This document shows, one piece after another, positions 26,104-33,967 of a stretch of DNA of 64,000 nt. The stretch is from an uncultured Acidimicrobiales bacterium. GTDB lineage: Bacteria > Actinomycetota > Acidimicrobiia > Acidimicrobiales > SZUA-35. Under the pieces are notes generated by a model that was given only the letters and a program-made list of their open reading frames with translations, was not told the origin of the DNA and made no database searches. The position numbers and the translations under genes were made by a program. The stretch lies in assembly GCA_937922805.1 (NCBI GenBank), contig CALAJV010000003.1, positions 372,001-436,000 on the forward strand. Direction: 5' to 3'. Each line of letters opens with the position of its first letter. The stretch's first letter is position 1.

Positions 26104-27696
26104 TTAGCAACCGGTCTCGCTCCAAGAACAGTTCGGCGAAGAACCGTTGAGGTCGACTACATCGCCGAGCTGAGTCCAAGACTCTTCAGCGGCGTTGTAT
26201 TCGCTGAACTCAGATCCTTCGATGAAGAAGGCATCCGCTGCACCATCGACGGCAAACGAAATGCCATCAAGGAACAGTGGGTGATCGATGTTCAGCGATC
26301 GCTGAGCGAGCAAGAAGTTTGATCGAGTTAGACCACCCTCAAGCTCCGCAGCAATTCGCATTGTTTCAACGTGAGCGAAGCCGAACTGACCAAAGCCGGT
26401 GCCATAGAGGCCAACCGAGGTGTCGAGTCCAGCAGCTTCAAGCTCTTCGTTTACGAACTTGATGAACGGCTCATCAGCGTACTGCACGTCGGTTGTCGCT
26501 TTAGCGCCACCGCCAACGATTAGGAAGCCGTCAGCCGCATCGCCGGCAGGGATCATGTAAGCATTTGGATCCTTACAAACCGAAGGAGCAAACAGAAGGT
26601 CTGCGGTCTCGGTGAGACCAGAGTTACCTGCTTCTTGTACTGCCAACAAACAAGGGTTACCAGCAGTCATCGAGAGGAATACATCCGGCTCGAATGCGGC
26701 AATCGTTGTCATTTCGTTCGTTACCGTCGGAGCAGCTGGATCGTGAGGAACAGGCTTGAACTCAGACACTACGTCTGGGTTCTGAGCTGCCCACTTCTCG
26801 AACGCATCTTCGTACGAAAGACCGAAGTCGTTGTCCATTACCAGACCGCCAACCTTCACAGGAAGCTGGTCGGCAAGGTTTGCCTTGATGTAGTTACCCC
26901 ACAGAATCGCTTCTGCTGAGTAAGACATCTGAAGACCAGTTGTCCAAGGGTGACCTTCTGGATCGCCCCAAGCAGGGTGACCGGTCATAACGAATGGCTG
27001 CGGAACACACTTTTCGTTGAGTGTGTCGTACACAGCCAATGTGTTAGGTGAACCGAGGGTCGTGATGTAGAACGGATCCTCTGATTGCAGGAGCTCATCT
27101 ACTAGCTCGATGGTCTTGGTCGCTACATACTCATCGTCTTTAACGACCAGCTCAATTTGGTTACCACCGATGCCGCCAGTTTCGTTGACGTAGTCGAAGT
27201 AAGCACCAAGGCCGGCAGCGATGTTGCCGTATGCGGCTAAGTTGCCGGATTGAGCAATTGTTTCACCGATCTTGATTGTTCCATCGGAAATACCAGCCGT
27301 ATCGGACCAGTCAGATGGACATTCGTTTAGATCGACTTCGAACCCAGAAGGGCCGATCAAGACGTTGTCCTCATTGACCCCGTAGCCGCCAGCTTCGATA
27401 TCAGCGACTACAGCGGCGCGAGCCTCAGCCCATTGAGCTTCAAGCTCTTCAATTGAGCCTGCCTCCTCCATGGCTTCTTCTGACTCTTCCTCTTCTTCCA
27501 TGGCGTCGTCTGTTGACTCTTCCATGGCCTCTTGAGTGGCATCGTCATCGATGCCGCCACCGGCCAGATCTTCTGATTCTTCACCTTCTTCGGTGCCTTC
27601 GGATCCAGTTTCGGTCTCCCCATCACTACTTGAGCACGCGGCCGCTACTAGCGCCAGTGCAAAAAGTAGGGATAGCAATTTGGCTAAGTTTTTCAT
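26104..27696 (-). CDS. ABC transporter substrate-binding lipoprotein, LivJ/LivK-like (Peripla_BP_6)
   Basis: The product has 530 residues from the ATG at 27696, which follows a GAGGAGAGAG ribosome site; an in-frame ATG 78 bases upstream is not used on this evidence. The signal peptide ends V-A-A-A-C (C21). An extremely acidic linker of about 60 residues with D-D-A-M-E-E-E-E-E follows. The type-1 periplasmic binding fold begins at I-K-I-G-E-T-I-A-Q-S-G, then G-G-I-G-G-N-Q-I-E-L-V-V-K-D-D-E, matching leucine/amide-binding receptors. An inserted Cys pair suggests a disulfide. It is the only binding protein of a locus with two permease pairs. Confidence 0.88.
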   Translation of the reverse strand: MKNLAKLLSLLFALALVAAACSSSDGETETGSEGTEEGEESEDLAGGGIDDDATQEAMEESTDDAMEEEEESEEAMEEAGSIEELEAQWAEARAAVVADIEAGGYGVNEDNVLIGPSGFEVDLNECPSDWSDTAGISDGTIKIGETIAQSGNLAAYGNIAAGLGAYFDYVNETGGIGGNQIELVVKDDEYVATKTIELVDELLQSEDPFYITTLGSPNTLAVYDTLNEKCVPQPFVMTGHPAWGDPEGHPWTTGLQMSYSAEAILWGNYIKANLADQLPVKVGGLVMDNDFGLSYEDAFEKWAAQNPDVVSEFKPVPHDPAAPTVTNEMTTIAAFEPDVFLSMTAGNPCLLAVQEAGNSGLTETADLLFAPSVCKDPNAYMIPAGDAADGFLIVGGGAKATTDVQYADEPFIKFVNEELEAAGLDTSVGLYGTGFGQFGFAHVETMRIAAELEGGLTRSNFLLAQRSLNIDHPLFLDGISFAVDGAADAFFIEGSEFSEYNAAEESWTQLGDVVDLNGSSPNCSWSETGC

Positions 27697-27750
27697 TGCT
27701 CTCTCTCCTCTCGACGAATCCCGGTTGTAAGACTCGTCAGAACTTCGGAT

Positions 27751-27757
27751 ATGTATA
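27751..27757 (-). promoter_or_regulatory. Possible -10 box for the binding-protein gene
   Basis: TATACAT on the minus strand lies 54 bases upstream of the binding-protein ATG in the gap after the second LivM gene. No convincing -35 element was found at the right spacing, so a separate promoter for the binding protein is only suggested. Confidence 0.3.
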
Positions 27758-27848
27758 GCCCATTTGCTGTTCACATGTATATTTTTCTGTATCGATCAAC
27801 TGCGGCTAGTCAGTTCATGCGATGTCAGAGTGGTTGAAAACTTCCGTA

Positions 27849-29069
27849 CTAGACCGGCTCGGGAACAGCGTCATCTACCCGGTCGGTAACGTCAATAGCA
27901 GTATCGATCACGGCACCCTCTGGAGGCTGAGGAACGAGTCGGATCAGTTTGGCTTTAAGCACCTTCAAGAATCCTGCGATGCCGCCCGGGGCGAAGAAGG
28001 TCACCATGATCAAAATGATGCCAAACAGCGCTGGAGTGAGCTTTTCCACATTGGCGATTGGAAGCCCAATGCCATCCAAACTTTCGTCGAGGCCCTTCGT
28101 CCATTCGTTGACGAACACGTAGACCAAACCACCAATCAGGCCACCTTCCAAGGTGCCAACGCCACCGATGACAAGGCCGATCAGAAGCGGCACTGCCAGC
28201 GGCGCGAACTGAAAATCTTGCTCAGCGACAAAGGCAGAGTTCATAGCCCACATCACACCAGCTAGGCCTCCAAGCCCGGCACTAATGCCAAACGTGACGG
28301 TCTTGTAGACCCGCAAGTTCACTCCACTAACAGCAGCTCCGGTCTCGTTGTCGCGAATAGCAATAATGGCCCGGCCGGGACGGCTTTTGATCAGGTTCCT
28401 GGTAGCCAAAAAGGCTAGAGCTGTGAGACCAGCAATAATGAAGTATCGGTAGATGGCTTGCTGATCACTGGTTCCATCGATTCGCAGAATGGTTTGTACC
28501 CATTCGGGAGCGACTAGCTTCTCGTCGATACCTCGACCGTTGACGCCACCGGTGCGATCAGAAATCCCCCACTTGTTCAATTTGGCTAACGTCGGGAACA
28601 TTGCTGCAAAAGCAATTGTTAGCAGAGCAAGATAAAGGCCTTTGATTCGGAGGGCCGGGATTCCAAGCAACACCCCAACCAGGAACGAACCTAATATGGC
28701 GAACGGAATCGTCATCCAGTAGTCGAACCCGTGATCCATGATGAGCGAAGCGGTAATGAAGCCACCGATGCCGACAAAGGCGCTATGGCCTAATGCAATT
28801 AGTCCCCCATAACCAACGACGAGGTTTACACCGAGAATCGCTACCCCTAGGTAGAGGGCTCGATTAAGTCGGCCGACCATGAACTCGCCCGATACTTCAG
28901 TAAGGAAGTAAGGCAAGGCGATAGCGAGCAAGGCGAACAGGCCCCACGTCACGATCAAGTACGTCCGGTGAGTTGAACCACCTTTGTCCATTGTTAGCAA
29001 CGGCTCTTTTCGAGTTGCGGCGAAAATGATCCCGCCAACTATCAGCGCTAACCCAATCAACGTGAACAC
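27849..29069 (-). CDS. livM: Branched-chain amino acid ABC transporter permease, LivM type (copy 2)
   Basis: The product has 406 residues from GTG 29069, which is preceded by GAGGAGGAAAATA, the best ribosome site in this locus; a longer frame would overlap the upstream LivH gene. It has an extra N-terminal hydrophobic segment before the canonical membrane domain, the LivM motif G-L-I-A-L-G-H-S-A-F-V-G-I-G, the docking loop S-R-P-G-R-A-I-I-A-I-R-D, and a 30-residue hydrophilic C-terminal tail. It is paralogous to the LivM at 23937-25010. It probably works with the adjacent LivH, LivF and LivG and the single binding protein. Confidence 0.86.
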   Translation of the reverse strand: MFTLIGLALIVGGIIFAATRKEPLLTMDKGGSTHRTYLIVTWGLFALLAIALPYFLTEVSGEFMVGRLNRALYLGVAILGVNLVVGYGGLIALGHSAFVGIGGFITASLIMDHGFDYWMTIPFAILGSFLVGVLLGIPALRIKGLYLALLTIAFAAMFPTLAKLNKWGISDRTGGVNGRGIDEKLVAPEWVQTILRIDGTSDQQAIYRYFIIAGLTALAFLATRNLIKSRPGRAIIAIRDNETGAAVSGVNLRVYKTVTFGISAGLGGLAGVMWAMNSAFVAEQDFQFAPLAVPLLIGLVIGGVGTLEGGLIGGLVYVFVNEWTKGLDESLDGIGLPIANVEKLTPALFGIILIMVTFFAPGGIAGFLKVLKAKLIRLVPQPPEGAVIDTAIDVTDRVDDAVPEPV

Positions 29070-29118
29070 TATTTTCCTCCTCGATGTAGAACGGAATCGA
29101 ATGTACGATTTTCCACTT

Positions 29119-30189
29119 CTACACCCTCTCCACAGCCGACGTACCAAACAGACCTGCGGGCTTGGTCCAAAGCACACCCAGGATCACTACAAAGGCGACG
29201 GCCAGACTCAAGATTATGAACGCCGAGTCGTTGTCGCCTAGATAACCAACGAGAACACTCTGGATCAAACCAATAGAAAGGCCGCCGACAATGGCTCCGA
29301 TGAGCGAGTCGAGGCCACCGACCGTTGCCGCCGCGAAACTAAATATCAGCAGAAGAGCCATCATGTCGGGCTTTAAGAACAGCTTCGGAGCGACAAGCGC
29401 TCCGCCCAGTGTTCCAAAGGCTGACGCTAACGCCCAGCCAAATCCGAGTACTCGACCTACTCGAACGCCGACCAGCCGAGCCGACTCGGTATTTGAAGAA
29501 ACGGCACGGAATGCAAGCCCGATCTTTGTTCGCTGCAGAATGAAGTAGAGCGCTAATCCGATTGCGGCTAGAACGATGTAGGTACCAATGACGTCGTAGA
29601 AGAGTCGGGCACCAGCAATCTCTACGAAGTTCTGAGCACCTGACTCATTTCGGGCTGGGAAAAGACTCGGAAACTCACGAGGGTTTACGTTCCAGACGAA
29701 CGCGGCGAGCGAGTTCAGAATAAGGAAAAGACCCAAGGTTATGAGTACCACTGGCAAGTGGTCCGACGGATCAAACGGCCGAATCAAAACTCGCTCGATA
29801 CCAGCACCAATGGCAGCACTTATGACCATCGCTACAACAATGGAGAGAAGTAAACCTAGCGGGATCGGGCCGACCTTCACATCGTCGAGCCCTAGGGTTA
29901 CCGCTCCGACGTAGGCCAAGAAGGAGCCGAACATAGCCAGTTCGCCTTGAGCGAAGTTGATCAACGTAGTTGCCTTGAAGATCAAGACAAGGGCAACAGC
30001 AACCACTGCGTAGATGGCGCCATTATCCAAACCATCGAAGAGCCGCTGAAGAAACAGTCGAGCACCGCCTTCGACGATGTCATCACCGATGTAGATGGCG
30101 ATTGCCAGGACCGGCAAACCGAATCCAGCTAGCTGCTGCCAATTGGCCATGAACCAGTTCGGCTTAGTGTCAAGTTGCAAAGCTGTCAT
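29119..30189 (-). CDS. livH: Branched-chain amino acid ABC transporter permease, LivH type (copy 2)
   Basis: This 356-residue permease has an N-terminal extension with one hydrophobic segment before the typical F-D-G-L-D-N-G-A-I-Y-A. It also has T-L-I-N-F-A-Q-G-E-L-A-M, T-K-I-G-L-A-F-R-A-V-S-S-N and T-V-G-G-L-D-S-L-I-G-A. It is longer than copy 1 by 41 residues, mostly at the N-terminus. The ATG at 30189 lacks a strong ribosome site. It lies 43 bases downstream of the LivF stop and 49 bases upstream of LivM copy 2, consistent with one operon. Confidence 0.87.
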   Translation of the reverse strand: MTALQLDTKPNWFMANWQQLAGFGLPVLAIAIYIGDDIVEGGARLFLQRLFDGLDNGAIYAVVAVALVLIFKATTLINFAQGELAMFGSFLAYVGAVTLGLDDVKVGPIPLGLLLSIVVAMVISAAIGAGIERVLIRPFDPSDHLPVVLITLGLFLILNSLAAFVWNVNPREFPSLFPARNESGAQNFVEIAGARLFYDVIGTYIVLAAIGLALYFILQRTKIGLAFRAVSSNTESARLVGVRVGRVLGFGWALASAFGTLGGALVAPKLFLKPDMMALLLIFSFAAATVGGLDSLIGAIVGGLSIGLIQSVLVGYLGDNDSAFIILSLAVAFVVILGVLWTKPAGLFGTSAVERV

Positions 30190-30232
30190 CGACGATCAAG
30201 CCCTTCGTGTTGAGAAAATGTTGGCTTCATTT

Positions 30233-30991
30233 CTACGCCCCCAAATATGCTTCTTGGACGGCAGAGTTTGTACGCAACTCCTCGGCCGACTCACTAACAA
30301 CAATTTCTCCGGCCTCGAGCACATAGCCGTGACTGGCGATCTCAAGAGCCAGGTTGGCGTTCTGTTCGACGATGAGCATCGTCATACCGGACTCTTGGTT
30401 TAGCTCCTTAAAGGTTGAGAACAAGTCCTCGATAATCAGCGGGGCCAACCCAAGCGATGGTTCGTCCAAAAGGACTAGCTTTGGTCGAGACATTAACGCT
30501 CGAGCTACCGCCAACATCTGTTGCTCGCCACCCGACAGTGAACCGGCCAGCTGGTCTTTACGCTCTTTGAGCCGGGGGAACATCTGGAACCACCGATCGA
30601 TATCGCTATCGAGGTTGTCTTTCCTGACATAGCCGCCGACTTCCAAGTTGTCGATTACCGACAGTTCGGGAAAGGTTCCTCGCCCCTGGGGAACGTGAGC
30701 CATTCCTAGGTTGACGATGTCTGCGGTGTCTTTGCCTGAGATGTCGACGCCGTCAAAGGTAATGGCCCCGTTATTCGTGACCATGTTGCAGATCGAGCGC
30801 AACGTTGTTGTCTTCCCAGCGCCGTTGGCACCAAGAATAACGCTGACCTCGCCCGTCGGTACCTCGAAGTTGATATCCCGCAATACTTGGATTTGGCCGT
30901 AGCTAGCATCCAAATTTTTGACTGACAACATTGTCTTGTTAGATGAGCCAGCGTCGATCTGGGTTGCTTTGTCGTCTTTAGTTTCGGTCAT
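30233..30991 (-). CDS. livF: Branched-chain amino acid ABC transporter ATP-binding protein, LivF type
   Basis: This 252-residue ATPase has Walker A G-A-N-G-A-G-K-T, signature L-S-G-G-E-Q-Q-M, Walker B L-V-L-L-D-E-P-S-L-G-L-A-P and a switch His in I-V-E-Q-N-A-N. The L-G-L-A-P after Walker B is typical of LivF as opposed to LivG. An extra N-terminal stretch of about 20 residues precedes the first strand. Its ATG overlaps the LivG stop (ATGA), with GGGAG nine bases upstream. It powers uptake together with LivG. Confidence 0.9.
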   Translation of the reverse strand: MTETKDDKATQIDAGSSNKTMLSVKNLDASYGQIQVLRDINFEVPTGEVSVILGANGAGKTTTLRSICNMVTNNGAITFDGVDISGKDTADIVNLGMAHVPQGRGTFPELSVIDNLEVGGYVRKDNLDSDIDRWFQMFPRLKERKDQLAGSLSGGEQQMLAVARALMSRPKLVLLDEPSLGLAPLIIEDLFSTFKELNQESGMTMLIVEQNANLALEIASHGYVLEAGEIVVSESAEELRTNSAVQEAYLGA

Positions 30992-31752
30992 GCTGCGGAA
31001 CTCCCAAGGTATGCCTCAATCACAGCCGGATCTTCTCGGACAACAGTTGGAATGCCCTCAGCGATTTTTTTGCCGAAGTTCATGACCACAACTTTTTCTG
31101 AAATTCCCATAACCATTCGCATGTGGTGCTCAACCAACAACACGGTCAGATTGTGGTTATCGCGAAGCATCTTGATGGCATCGCCCAACTCATCTACCTC
31201 GCTGTGGGTAAGACCACTTGCTGGTTCGTCGAGCATTAACAAGCGGGGCTTGCCAATCAGCGCCCTCGCTAACTCGATTCGTTTCAGGGTTCCGAACGGC
31301 AAGCCAGCCGCAGGGTGAAAGGCGTGTTGAGCCAAGTCGAGCTCTTCAAGCGCTTGCCACGCACGCAGTTTCAAGTCTTTTTCTTCTTTGCCGCTTCCAA
31401 GCCGCAACATCGAAGACACGAACCCAGATTTTGTGTTGGTGTGGTCACCAACCATCACATTTTCGATCACCGTCATACCCGGCCAAAGGGCAAGGTTCTG
31501 GAACGTTCGGTAGACACCCTTCTGCGAAATCTTGTGCGGCGCCAACTGGAGCAAATCCAGCCCGTCGAAGGTCAGCGAACCTTCGGATGGATCATAGATC
31601 CGACTGACGACGTTGAAGAGAGTTGTTTTGCCAGCACCGTTTGGACCGATGAGCGCACAGATTTCGCCCTCATCAATTTCGAACGAAAGCTGGTCAAGCG
31701 CAGTTATCCCGCCAAATCGGACGGTGATGTCTGAGACATCGAGCAACGACAC
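30988..31752 (-). CDS. livG: Branched-chain amino acid ABC transporter ATP-binding protein, LivG type
   Basis: The product has 254 residues from GTG 31752, preceded by AGGGGG at good spacing; a GTG at 31803 would add 17 residues of poor similarity. Walker A is G-P-N-G-A-G-K-T. The LivG features are Y-R-T-F-Q-N-L-A-L-W-P-G-M-T, then a variable insert with V-G-D-H. The usual L-S-G-G signature region is atypical, reading L-P-F-G-T-L-K-R-I-E-L-A-R-A-L, which is common in LivG-like proteins. Walker B is L-L-M-L-D-E-P-A-S-G-L, followed by a switch His in V-E-H-H-M. It is the first gene of the transporter locus. Confidence 0.9.
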   Translation of the reverse strand: MSLLDVSDITVRFGGITALDQLSFEIDEGEICALIGPNGAGKTTLFNVVSRIYDPSEGSLTFDGLDLLQLAPHKISQKGVYRTFQNLALWPGMTVIENVMVGDHTNTKSGFVSSMLRLGSGKEEKDLKLRAWQALEELDLAQHAFHPAAGLPFGTLKRIELARALIGKPRLLMLDEPASGLTHSEVDELGDAIKMLRDNHNLTVLLVEHHMRMVMGISEKVVVMNFGKKIAEGIPTVVREDPAVIEAYLGSSAA

Positions 31753-31967
31753 GTGTTGTATCCCCCTAAGAACTAAACCGGTGTTGTTAAGGAAGGTAGA
31801 CACCCAGACCGGTTGCCGTCAAACAGAGAGAATTTCGTATTGCGCAATGGTGACAAATCAACGAGCCCCAAACGGCACGCCTTGTTGATCCGACTTCGTC
31901 ATATTCGCTACAAGTGGACCGGGATTAAGATTACGTTCAGACCTGTTAACGCCAGTATCCGACCGGA

Positions 31968-33827
31968 CTAGCCATCGACGGTCAAGAAGTATTTTGCGGC
32001 TGCTAGACGCGCTACAGGCACTCGAAATGGAGAACAACTAACGTAATCAATTCCTAGGCCAAGTAGAAACGAAATTGATTCCGGTTCGCCGCCATGCTCC
32101 CCGCAAGCACCGAGCTTAACGTTGCTCCAGCCAGCCGCTTTGCGACAGCCATCGACCGCTAATTTCACGAGCGCACCTACGCCAACCTCATCGAGTGAGT
32201 GAAACGGATTTGATTTCAATAACCCTTGTTCCAGATAGCGGGCCATCAGTCGGCTCTCGATATCGTCGCGGCTGAAGCCAAACGTCATCTGGGTGAGATC
32301 GTTCGTCCCGAAACTGAAGAAGTCAGAAACTGCGGTCATCTGTTCGGACTGAAGTGCAGCGCGAGGAGTTTCGATCATGGCACCGATTTGGATAGAAGAT
32401 CGCAGGTCAGTCTGACCCAAGACTGCATCAAGCTCGCCCTCAATCCAACTTCGAGCTAATTCGATCTCGGAGCGGTCTACCACCAGCGGAATCATGATCT
32501 CGGCTTGCGGGGAGCCTCCCGCCTTGGATCGCTCGAGCACTGCATGAGCAAGAGCGTTAGTTTGCATCTTATACAACGCTGGTTTCAAGACTGCTAGCCG
32601 AACCCCGCGGGTTCCCAACATAGGATTGGCTTCTTGCCAGTCAAGGGCTGCCGCATGCAACCGGTCTGATTCCGCGTCGCCCGAACCAGATTCGGCTTGT
32701 GCCATCTCAGCCAAGGTTGGAAGGAATTCGTGTAGCGGCGGGTCAAGAAGACGGACCGTCACTGGAAGTCCATCCATTGCTTCTAACAGTTCGACAAAGT
32801 CGATGCGTTGCAAACGACCGAGTTCATCTAATGCCGCTAGTTCTTCTTCGGTGGTTGTGGCCACGATCATCTTCTGGATAGTCGGCAACCGCTCACCCAA
32901 AAACATATGCTCGGTACGACACAGGCCGATGCCTTCGGCCCCGAACTGGCGGGCCTTTGCCGCATCGTTGGCGTTGTCGGCGTTGGCTCGTATCTTGGCT
33001 CGATCACCTCGAATCTCGTCAGCCCATTCGAGGATGGTGAGAAGCTCTGGCGGCGCCTCGCTTCCAGCGACATCAGCCTGACCAACTCGGAGATCACCAG
33101 AGGATCCGTCCAACGAGATAACGTCGCCCTCCACGACTTCGACCGATCCCACCCGAAAACTCTTGCCATCGAGTTCGAGCGCTGACACACCTACGACGGC
33201 TGGGATACCCCAACCCCGGGCCACTACCGCGGCATGGCTTGCGAGCCCACCTTTCGATGTAAGGATCCCGTTTGCTATCTCCATACCGTGAATATCAGCT
33301 GGCGATGTCTCCTGACATACCAGAATGACCTCTTGGCCGGCCATGAAGGCCTCGAAGGCATCGTCAGCTGAGAAGTACACAGCTCCAACGGCAACTCCAG
33401 GTGAAGCCGCTAGCCCAGTCGCCACAACAGCACTGGCCGCAGCCCCCGTGGTGGCGAAGGTAGAATGTAAAAGTTGCTCAACGTCCGCGGGTTCGACAAG
33501 AGCCACCGCTTCCCGTCGGGTCAGACCAAGGTCGTCGACCGCAGTAAGCGCAACGGCGCCGCGGACTGCGGCTGTTGCGGTACGGTCAGCCTTTCGGACC
33601 GAACCAACCCGCACCTTTCCGTGTTCGACACTTACCTCGACTTCGACCAAGTCTCGATGTTCCTGTTGGCCCCGGTTCAACACCGTTCGAATCAGCTCGA
33701 CGTCGCTAGCCGCGAGCTCGTTATTTTTGGCCCACTCAACCAAAGCAATACCGTCGGCCTCACGAGCCTCTCGGTACGCTGGTCCATGGGCTCCGGTGAC
33801 CGGATCAAATGAACAGACAACTCCCAT
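31968..33827 (-). CDS. PEP-utilising protein related to pyruvate phosphate dikinase, lacking the ATP-grasp domain
   Basis: This 619-residue protein matches the central and C-terminal parts of PPDK. The mobile phosphohistidine domain has S-K-G-G-L-A-S-H-A-A-V-V-A-R-G with H198. The PEP-binding TIM barrel has G-I-G-L-C-R-T-E-H-M-F, M-L-G-T-R-G-V-R, I-M-I-P-L-V, S-F-G-T-N-D-L-T-Q and the catalytic-Cys motif L-G-A-C-G-E-H-G-G, and ends near C-S-P-F-R-V-P-V-A-R-L-A-A-A. Normal PPDK is about 880 residues; the N-terminal ATP-grasp domain is missing and replaced by about 120 unassigned residues. Mycobacterial PpdK (Rv1127c) is a similar short form. It may need a partner for phosphorylation or act on the phosphohistidine/PEP half-reaction only. 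Confidence 0.8.
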   Translation of the reverse strand: MGVVCSFDPVTGAHGPAYREAREADGIALVEWAKNNELAASDVELIRTVLNRGQQEHRDLVEVEVSVEHGKVRVGSVRKADRTATAAVRGAVALTAVDDLGLTRREAVALVEPADVEQLLHSTFATTGAAASAVVATGLAASPGVAVGAVYFSADDAFEAFMAGQEVILVCQETSPADIHGMEIANGILTSKGGLASHAAVVARGWGIPAVVGVSALELDGKSFRVGSVEVVEGDVISLDGSSGDLRVGQADVAGSEAPPELLTILEWADEIRGDRAKIRANADNANDAAKARQFGAEGIGLCRTEHMFLGERLPTIQKMIVATTTEEELAALDELGRLQRIDFVELLEAMDGLPVTVRLLDPPLHEFLPTLAEMAQAESGSGDAESDRLHAAALDWQEANPMLGTRGVRLAVLKPALYKMQTNALAHAVLERSKAGGSPQAEIMIPLVVDRSEIELARSWIEGELDAVLGQTDLRSSIQIGAMIETPRAALQSEQMTAVSDFFSFGTNDLTQMTFGFSRDDIESRLMARYLEQGLLKSNPFHSLDEVGVGALVKLAVDGCRKAAGWSNVKLGACGEHGGEPESISFLLGLGIDYVSCSPFRVPVARLAAAKYFLTVDG

Positions 33828-33967
33828 GCGCTAACAGTAGCGTCATCGCCGGAGCCACAGGCACGAAGTCAAACCCTATGCCGACGTCCAGGACGTTATT
33901 TCCAATTGGGCCTTAGACGCCGCCGACTGAGGGGCGTCGATACCTGCCGGTCCTACGGTGACCGAAG

